This document shows positions 43,388-48,634 of a DNA stretch of 48,634 nucleotides, one piece after another; within the stretch, counting starts at the first letter, position 1; each line of letters starts with the position of its first letter. The notes under the pieces were generated by a model. It worked only from the letters and a program-made list of their open reading frames with translations. It was not told the DNA's origin and did no database searches. A program made the translations under genes and the position numbers. The stretch comes from Bacteroides sp. (lineage in GTDB: Bacteria > Bacteroidota > Bacteroidia > Bacteroidales > Muribaculaceae), in assembly GCA_014802535.1 (NCBI GenBank), contig JAAVCC010000004.1:62437-111070 (forward strand), given 5' to 3'.

Positions 43388-44182
43388 ATGACTGAAAAAG
43401 AATTAAAATGTAATAATCCATGGATTGATGTAGCAAAACAATATGAAGGAAGTGAATTCTTGTATTCTAAATCAAAAGAGTTTGTTTGTGATTCGGATAA
43501 GAGAATTATAGAGGATTTCAATAAAAGTGCGAAGGATGAAAATAAGTATAAACTTAACATACCTGCATATCCATGGTATGGCAATCCATTGAAAGCTAAT
43601 GTTATAGTTTTATCACTTAATCCGGGATATGTTGAAAAAGAATCAGTTATTGCGAAAGTTATTCAATATATTCCCGAAGAATACACAAAAGGATATACTG
43701 AGCATTTGCGAAAAATACTAACATTAGATTGTGAAGAGTTCCTTCCTCCAAAGTTAGGTGCAGATAATATGACGTACCGAGATTTGGCAAATCTTCATCA
43801 AAGTTGGTATTGGGAAGATAGACTAATTAAAGCTTTTGTAAATGAAGAGACTGGTCCTAAATTTGAAGATGTAAACAAGAAATTTGCTGTAATTCAATAT
43901 ATCGGCTATTCGTCAGAAAAATATGCGACTCTAAAAAAGGGAATCAAATTGCCATCGCAAGAATTTACTCGTCAGTTAATAGAATACATACTCAAGAATA
44001 ATCCTAATGCAGTATTCATTGTTGCGCGAAATAAAAGTATGTGGAGTAATTTTCTTGGCTCTTTGTGGGGTGAGTATAAGGAAAGATTTATTGAGTCCAA
44101 AGATTATTTAGGACAACGTTTTACAAAGAATATTCTTGGCAATGATGCATATGAGAAAGTTATAAATGCTTTTAAAATTTAA
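43388..44182 (+). CDS. AT-rich 264-aa hypothetical protein with a UDG-like segment
   Basis: A soluble protein of 264 residues with no signal or membrane helix. The segment YPWYGNPLKANVIVLSLNPGY (about 59-79) resembles the strand-loop near the active site of uracil-DNA-glycosylase-fold proteins, where a hydrophobic strand runs into a Asn-Pro-Gly turn. A late strand, NAVFIVARNKSMWSNFLG, could be the second conserved strand. This is weak, so function is open. It is much more AT-rich than core genes, carries its own promoter word and terminator, and is bracketed by 33-bp direct repeats, all signs of transfer. Confidence 0.75.
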   Translation: MTEKELKCNNPWIDVAKQYEGSEFLYSKSKEFVCDSDKRIIEDFNKSAKDENKYKLNIPAYPWYGNPLKANVIVLSLNPGYVEKESVIAKVIQYIPEEYTKGYTEHLRKILTLDCEEFLPPKLGADNMTYRDLANLHQSWYWEDRLIKAFVNEETGPKFEDVNKKFAVIQYIGYSSEKYATLKKGIKLPSQEFTRQLIEYILKNNPNAVFIVARNKSMWSNFLGSLWGEYKERFIESKDYLGQRFTKNILGNDAYEKVINAFKI

Positions 44183-44188
44183 ACATAC

Positions 44189-44221
44189 TTTTCTAAGTAG
44201 CAAAATTACTTGTTAATCATA
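44189..44221. repeat. 33-bp direct repeat, right copy
   Basis: It is an exact copy of 43198-43230 and begins six bases after the stop of the 264-residue gene. The bases on either side differ between the two copies, so the repeat unit is exactly 33 bases. Confidence 0.85.
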
Positions 44222-44232
44222 GATAATTTTAG

Positions 44233-44270
44233 AAAACACCACCTTGGTTGTTAAGCCAAGGTGGTGTTTT
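44233..44270. terminator. Strong bidirectional terminator
   Basis: AAAACACCACCTTGG (44233-44247) and CCAAGGTGGTGTTTT (44256-44270) form a perfect 15-base stem with an 8-base loop. It stands between the convergent 264-residue gene and the beta-barrel gene and can serve both. Confidence 0.92.
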
Positions 44271-44278
44271 ATTGGTGA

Positions 44279-44962
44279 TTAAAAATTATATCCAAAGCTG
44301 AAGGTTGCTCGATTTTCGTGAAATTTAGCATCTGAATCGCTTAGCATATTCAACATTCCGATGCCTCCTGATATACCGAAATAGAAATGCTGATATGATA
44401 TTCCGGCACCTATTCCCCAAAGAAGATCTACGCGGTTATAGCCTCCGTCATCGCCATATACGCTTCCCGACATTTCGATATTATGACCTTTGACATACTC
44501 CTTTGCTGAAAAGCCGATTTCTAATTCGGGGCCTGTAAATACTGATACTTTAATATCGTCGGTAAAGTCAAAGTGATAACCTGCCATAACCGGTATGCGC
44601 ATACCAAATTTCTTTACCGATAAACTGTTAAAGATTATATCGTCTTCGATATATTTAACAAAATCATCTTTAAGAGAATATGTGTTGTAATAGAGTTTTA
44701 ATCCCGGTTCAATATAAAAATTAGCTACAACCGGGATGTTGTAAATACCGCCAAACTCAACTCCGCCTCCATTTTTGAAAGCATCTAATTTTACATTGTA
44801 ATTTCCGGCAGATTCTGAAATTTTACCGGGACAGGTCACTTCGGGACTGACACGAATACCAAAATAGGCTTTGTTGTCGGGGTTGTAAAAAATTGAATTC
44901 TGGGCAGTTGCAGAAATGCCGATTATCATCGTAATCGCCAATGAAACAATGAGCTTCTTCAT
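44279..44962 (-). CDS. Outer-membrane beta-barrel protein
   Basis: A 227-residue protein with a Sec signal peptide (MKKLIVSLAITMIIGISATA, then Q). The rest is alternating, aromatic-rich strands such as ANFYIEPGLKLYYNTYSL, IRVSPEVTCPG and FYFGISGGIGML. It ends in NRATFSFGYNF with the terminal phenylalanine that the BAM machinery reads. It fits the small porin-like OMP_b-brl/PorT-type barrels, probably eight to ten strands. Ligand unknown. It has its own promoter (44990-45019) and shares a terminator with the convergent gene, so it is a single-gene unit. Confidence 0.88.
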   Translation of the reverse strand: MKKLIVSLAITMIIGISATAQNSIFYNPDNKAYFGIRVSPEVTCPGKISESAGNYNVKLDAFKNGGGVEFGGIYNIPVVANFYIEPGLKLYYNTYSLKDDFVKYIEDDIIFNSLSVKKFGMRIPVMAGYHFDFTDDIKVSVFTGPELEIGFSAKEYVKGHNIEMSGSVYGDDGGYNRVDLLWGIGAGISYQHFYFGISGGIGMLNMLSDSDAKFHENRATFSFGYNF

Positions 44963-44989
44963 AATAAATGTGTTTTAGTATTTCACCTG

Positions 44990-45019
44990 CAAAGATAATC
45001 TAAACACATGAATTACAAA
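44990..45019 (-). promoter_or_regulatory. Promoter of the beta-barrel gene
   Basis: On the minus strand TTTG (45019-45016) and TATCTTTG (44997-44990) are 18 bases apart, 28 bases before the ATG at 44962. Confidence 0.7.
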
Positions 45020-45182
45020 AATTAAAATAGCTTATTCTCATTAGCAAATTTGAGGGATTCAAATTCATGGCTTTTCCTATATCCTATGAATGCCACTTGT
45101 ATGGTAAAAGGAAGCCGGGATTTTCCATCTCGTTATGATATACTGTTTCTGCTATTTTCACATTTACAGCAATATAAAATGA

Positions 45183-45220
45183 AAAAAGACGCAGAGGAAC
45201 AATGTTCTCAGCGTCTTTTT
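45183..45220 (-). terminator. Terminator of tRNA-Lys
   Basis: AAAAAGACGC (45183-45192) and GCGTCTTTTT (45211-45220) pair over ten bases, with further pairing inside (GAACA/TGTTC). On the minus strand the hairpin ends in a T run, 14 bases past the tRNA 3' end. Confidence 0.85.
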
Positions 45221-45233
45221 GCTTTGCTTTCTG

Positions 45234-45306
45234 TGACCTCGGAGGGGCTCGAACCCTCGACCCACTGATTAAGAGTCAGTTGCTCTACCAACTGAGCTAC
45301 GAAGTC
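45234..45306 (-). tRNA. tRNA-Lys (anticodon CUU)
   Basis: 73 bases on the minus strand. Acceptor arms GACTTCG and CGAGGTC pair with one G-U, discriminator A at 45234. The anticodon stem ACTGA/TCAGT holds loop CTCTTAA, giving anticodon CTT, which reads AAG. The D-arm (TAGCTCAGTTGGTAGAGCA) and T-loop (GGTTCGAGCC) are regular. The CCA end is not encoded. Confidence 0.96.
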
Positions 45307-45330
45307 ATTGCTCTTTTTTATAATGCGGTG

Positions 45331-45362
45331 CAAATTTAGACATTATTTTTGAATCGACCAAA
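45331..45362 (-). promoter_or_regulatory. Promoter of tRNA-Lys
   Basis: On the minus strand TTTG (45362-45359) and TAAATTTG (45338-45331) are exactly 20 bases apart, 24 bases before the mature tRNA 5' end. Confidence 0.85.
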
Positions 45363-45407
45363 TTTTTTGGCTTTGCCCTGTGAAAAAAGAAGATAGTATA
45401 TTATAAA

Positions 45408-45440
45408 GATGCCGATCTTCCATGTAGAAAGACCGGCATC
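45408..45440 (-). terminator. Probable terminator of the GH5-GH3 operon
   Basis: GATGCCGATCTT (45408-45419) pairs with AAGACCGGCATC (45429-45440) with one mismatch, 25 bases after the GH3 stop. The minus-strand T run is weak (TCTTTAT). Confidence 0.55.
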
Positions 45441-45465
45441 GTCGATGATTTATGATGAATTTTAT

Positions 45466-47715
45466 TTATTCAGAATCGCGCCATGAGATTTGTTCGGGAA
45501 TCGTGATTGTCAATTTGTTGGGAAGTGAGTCGGACGAATTACCGATGAGCAATTCATAGCGTCCGGGATTGACAGTCCAGAGCGAGGTTTCAGGATTATA
45601 GTAGGCAAATGCTTTGCGATCGATTGTCATCTCGGCGTTGGCGGTTTCGCCCGGTTTAACACTGACTTTATCAAAGGCTTTAAGCTCTTTGGTAGGACGG
45701 TCGATTTTGCTCTTTACCTCGTGAACATACAACTGAACGACTTCGGCACCCTGACGTGAACCTGTATTTGTCACCGGAACTGTAACGGTCAGTTTGTCGT
45801 TGCCCTTCAATTGGTTGCTTGACACTTGAGGTTTGCCAAGGGCAAATGTTGTGTAGCTTTGACCATAACCAAAGGGGTAGTTAACACGTTTGGCGGGCAA
45901 TTTATCGGTGTGACGATAACCGACATCAAGCCCTTCTTTATATGTTACTTTGCCATCGACACCGGGATAAACCGAAGCATCTCCATCGGCATGAGCGGCA
46001 TAGTCGGTGAGTGCAACTGCCATTGTGAACGGAAGTTTACCCGAAGGGTTTGTGTCGCCAAACAGAACGTCGGCAATCGCATTGCCGGCTTCCGAGCCGA
46101 TATACCATCCTTGAACGATGGCGGGAACACGGTCTTTCCACGGCATGGCGTAGGGGTTACCTGTCAAGTTGACAACAACTGTGTTGGGATTGGCATTGAC
46201 TAGCGCCTCGATAACTTGGTTCTGATTGTAAGGAAGATCAAAAGAAAGTCGGTCGGCACCCTCGGCATCCTGATGGTCTGATTTATTCAAACCACCGATA
46301 AAGATAACCATGTCGGCTTCACGAGCAGCTCTTACTGCATCGGCGATAAGCTGTTCGGCAGAGCGTTCATCGTTAAGATTTTGACCGGTGGTAACTCCGT
46401 TGTATTCGCCGGTTACATCTCCGACATAACCACGTTCGTAATTCACTTCGATACCTTTTGACGATGCTTTAGCTCGGATTCCGTCGAGAGGGAGTGTTTC
46501 TCGCTGTACTTTAAGTGATGACGACCCGCCACCGACTGTCATCATTTTGATGGCATTTTCACCCACAATAAGAATTTTTTTCACATCAGGTGAAATCGGC
46601 AGGAGGTTGTTGTTATTTTTGAGAAGAACAATACCCTCGCCACCAATTTTACGGGCTGCGGCATAGTGTTCGGGGCTGTTCATCGAACCATAAGGACGGT
46701 TACGGTTCATCTCGGTGCGCATAATCAAACGAAGAACACGGGCGGCTTTGTCGTTAAGCATAGCCGTGTCGGCTTTACCTTCAAGAATCAGCTTCTCGTA
46801 GGGTTTGGCAAGATAATAATCGTCGTAAGCGTTGCTTGCGCCGAAGTTAAGACCATTTGTCCATGAGCCAAATTCCATGTCAAGACCGTTTGAAGCAACT
46901 TTTTCGGTGTTGTGAACTGCGCCCCAGTCACTGATTGCTACACCGTCAAATGCCCAGTCTCCTTTAAGAATATCAAGCAACAAGCGGGTGTTTTCACAAG
47001 CGTGGTCGCCCTGATATTTATTATAACCGGGCATGATTGCCCATGCTCCGCCGTCAATGATGGCAGCTTTGAATGCCGGAAGGTAGATTTCGTGAAGAGT
47101 GCGGTCGTCAACATAAACGTCAACGTGGTCGCGATCGACCTCTTGGTTGTTTAGAGCATAGTGCTTGACACACGCAGCCACACCATTGTCCTGAACACCT
47201 TTGATATAAGGCACAACCATCGTTGCCGACAACAGCGGGTCCTCACCCATGTATTCAAAGTTACGACCGTTAAGCGGAGTGCGGTTGATGTTGACACCGG
47301 GACCGAGCAGAACGTTTTTGTTGCGATATCTGGCCTCTTCGCCGATTGATTTTCCATAGAGAGCCGACATTTCGGGGTCCCATGTAGCGGCAAGACAGGT
47401 GAGAGCGGGGAACGCTACACACGAGTCGTTGGTTGCTCCTGCCTGATCCCATTCGTCCCAAAGCACGTCGGGGCGAATTCCGTGAGGTCCGTCAGTACAC
47501 CAAATTCCGGGGATTCCGAGTCGTTGTACGCCGGGCGAACTGAACTTGCTCTGGGCGTGTATGATTGCGATTTTTTCTGCGATAGTCATTCGCGAGAGAG
47601 CATCATTGACACGCTCGTCAATCGGTTTTGTATGGTCGAGATATATCGGAGTTTGAGCGGCTGCCGACAGCGTAACAGCCATTAGAGTGATTGCAAAAGT
47701 CTTTTTGATTGACAT
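45466..47715 (-). CDS. Secreted GH3 glycoside hydrolase (beta-glucosidase-like)
   Basis: A 749-residue GH3 enzyme. A Sec signal peptide (about 1-20, ending SAAAQ) sends it to the periplasm. The barrel domain has GIPGIWCTDGPHG, the KH motif ACVKHYALNN (181-190) and nucleophile D263 in AISDWGAVHN. The second domain carries GGEGIVLLKNNNNLLPI, and a fibronectin-III-like C-terminal domain (about 640-735) has VTNTGSRQGAEVVQLYVHE. The acid/base residue of GH3 is not readable with certainty. BglX-type enzymes release glucose from beta-glucan fragments. The gene starts eight bases after the GH5 stop, so they form one operon, probably for beta-glucan use. Confidence 0.93.
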   Translation of the reverse strand: MSIKKTFAITLMAVTLSAAAQTPIYLDHTKPIDERVNDALSRMTIAEKIAIIHAQSKFSSPGVQRLGIPGIWCTDGPHGIRPDVLWDEWDQAGATNDSCVAFPALTCLAATWDPEMSALYGKSIGEEARYRNKNVLLGPGVNINRTPLNGRNFEYMGEDPLLSATMVVPYIKGVQDNGVAACVKHYALNNQEVDRDHVDVYVDDRTLHEIYLPAFKAAIIDGGAWAIMPGYNKYQGDHACENTRLLLDILKGDWAFDGVAISDWGAVHNTEKVASNGLDMEFGSWTNGLNFGASNAYDDYYLAKPYEKLILEGKADTAMLNDKAARVLRLIMRTEMNRNRPYGSMNSPEHYAAARKIGGEGIVLLKNNNNLLPISPDVKKILIVGENAIKMMTVGGGSSSLKVQRETLPLDGIRAKASSKGIEVNYERGYVGDVTGEYNGVTTGQNLNDERSAEQLIADAVRAAREADMVIFIGGLNKSDHQDAEGADRLSFDLPYNQNQVIEALVNANPNTVVVNLTGNPYAMPWKDRVPAIVQGWYIGSEAGNAIADVLFGDTNPSGKLPFTMAVALTDYAAHADGDASVYPGVDGKVTYKEGLDVGYRHTDKLPAKRVNYPFGYGQSYTTFALGKPQVSSNQLKGNDKLTVTVPVTNTGSRQGAEVVQLYVHEVKSKIDRPTKELKAFDKVSVKPGETANAEMTIDRKAFAYYNPETSLWTVNPGRYELLIGNSSDSLPNKLTITIPEQISWRDSE

Positions 47716-47722
47716 ATAATTG

Positions 47723-48634
47723 TTATTTATCGAGTTTGATAGCGTTTATATAGTCTTTGTGAACGAGCATACGATCGGGATGAGCATTATTGATATATGC
47801 TTCAAGGAGTTTACGTCCGCGTTCTTGTGAACACAATTTGCGGGCTTCGCGAATTTCGCCGTATGAGCCACGTGGAGCTTCAACAAAAGCAACGAGTTCG
47901 TTCCATCCTTCAGGATAGTCAACGCCCGTCATTGAGCTGTTCCCGATTTTTTTGTAAGGCCAGAATGTATAGCCGATATTGTTTGCGCGCATAACATCGA
48001 CAAAGTTGCTCATCCATTCGTCGGTATTATGTCCGATTTCACCCATATACATCGGTAAACCTGTTTTATCTCTGAAATCAATATATTCTTTGATAGCTTC
48101 GGCTGTCGGTTCACCTCCATATCGGTGACAGGTGTACATGATATTGTCGTCAAACGTCCAGTCGGTGAAATTGCCAAAGTAGCTGTTCCATTGCGGACCG
48201 CCGAGCAAGATGATATGATTCTTATCAACCTCGCGGATTACGCTGACCGCACGGCGATAAAGAGGTTCGAGAGCAGCGTTGAGCGAGTCGCGTGATTCGC
48301 CCTCCCAGTATGTCGCAACCGGTTCATTGGCGAGTTCATATCCGAGGATTACATCTTCGTTGGCATAATGGGAAGCGATGCGTTTCCAGATATCGATAAA
48401 TTCGACTTGCGACAGGCTATCGGTCATAAGCCAGGGGTATCCATAGCTGTCGTCAATGTTGTCGCCGGTTTGTCCTCCCGGGCAGTCGTGCATATCGAGA
48501 ATGAGACGCAAATTATTTTTGCGCGCCCATTTCACGCAGCTGTCAAGACGGCAAAAACCTTCATTGTCATTGTTCATTCCCATATAGTCTTCGTTGGTGA
48601 AGAGTTTGTAATGGAAAGGAACGCGAACGGTATT
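47723..48634 (-). CDS. GH5-type glycoside hydrolase, 5' end cut by window edge
   Basis: The frame is open past the first internal ATG (48583) to the window edge, reading NTVRVPFHYKLFTNEDYMGMN, so the true start lies outside. The visible 303 residues are a GH5-like barrel: NTVRVPF (strand 2), LRLILDMHDCPGG, acid/base Glu in GYELANEPV, MYTCHRYGGEPT and the nucleophile Glu in MYMGEIGHN. FWPYKKIG supplies the aromatic platform. GH5 enzymes cut beta-1,4-glucans, mannans or related chains; the subfamily cannot be told. Upstream of GH3 in one operon, it probably supplies oligosaccharides to it. Confidence 0.9.
   Translation of the reverse strand, partial: NTVRVPFHYKLFTNEDYMGMNNDNEGFCRLDSCVKWARKNNLRLILDMHDCPGGQTGDNIDDSYGYPWLMTDSLSQVEFIDIWKRIASHYANEDVILGYELANEPVATYWEGESRDSLNAALEPLYRRAVSVIREVDKNHIILLGGPQWNSYFGNFTDWTFDDNIMYTCHRYGGEPTAEAIKEYIDFRDKTGLPMYMGEIGHNTDEWMSNFVDVMRANNIGYTFWPYKKIGNSSMTGVDYPEGWNELVAFVEAPRGSYGEIREARKLCSQERGRKLLEAYINNAHPDRMLVHKDYINAIKLDK

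Noticed and set aside
45050..45268. 72-codon plus-strand frame ending in the tRNA-Lys region
   Set aside because: It runs across the tRNA terminator and into the antisense strand of the tRNA; it has no protein-like features.

Overview
The window looks like a chromosomal segment of an anaerobic Bacteroidales bacterium. At least five genes are preceded by the Bacteroidetes promoter pair, TTTG and TAnnTTTG, about 18 to 20 bases apart. Other markers are a type IX secretion tail, the Bacteroidetes-type cluster of a sigma54 activator with lptE and secG, an eukaryote-type (GH13_8) branching enzyme, DUF3943, and BY-kinase exopolysaccharide genes. A gut family such as Muribaculaceae is possible, but I cannot prove the family from this sequence.

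Layout. (1) 1-6426, minus: an operon-like run nadA, leuS, rdgB, a beta-propeller protein with a type IX sorting tail, a hypothetical protein, and the start of a secreted protein cut by the window edge. (2) 6427-8757: two long AT-rich gaps around a DUF3943 membrane protein, with a decayed DUF4143-type ATPase fragment. (3) 8758-15568, minus: a tight five-gene accessory cassette: a DUF1848 Fe-S protein, a 1252-residue methyltransferase-like/Sel1-repeat/BspA-LRR fusion, a small radical-SAM activase-like enzyme, a 79-residue cysteine-cluster protein, and a DUF3800 (RNase H-fold family) protein. It has its own promoter, and the first four genes are joined by overlaps. This is my leading candidate for an undescribed system. 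(4) 15723-19092, minus: a small membrane protein, an extended SDR epimerase and a glycogen branching enzyme.

(5) 19281-23363: tRNA-Leu(UAG), then a redox group (flavodoxin-like lipoprotein, aldo/keto reductase, SDR) around an AraC regulator that appears to be transcribed without a leader; an internally deleted AraC relic with the same promoter-to-ATG spacing lies beyond the SDR. (6) 23519-35179, plus: core genes for envelope biogenesis (sigma54 activator, lptE, a conserved hypothetical, secG), phoH, purC, menG, an MsbA-like exporter, a U32-family protein, guaB and a class II aldolase. (7) 35233-40729, minus: a compact exopolysaccharide operon (Wza-like, Wzc-like BY-kinase, Wzy-like, GT4) with a strong promoter and an inverted-repeat-rich upstream region.

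(8) 41263-44962: an accessory patch with an AlbA_2/ATPase regulator, a 65-residue hypothetical protein, and an AT-rich 264-residue gene bracketed by a perfect 33-bp direct repeat that looks like a one-gene mobile cassette; then an outer-membrane beta-barrel protein. (9) 45234-48634, minus: tRNA-Lys(CUU), a secreted GH3 enzyme and a GH5 enzyme cut by the window edge, probably part of a glucan-utilisation locus.

All family assignments come from reading motifs in the translated sequence; no database search was run.
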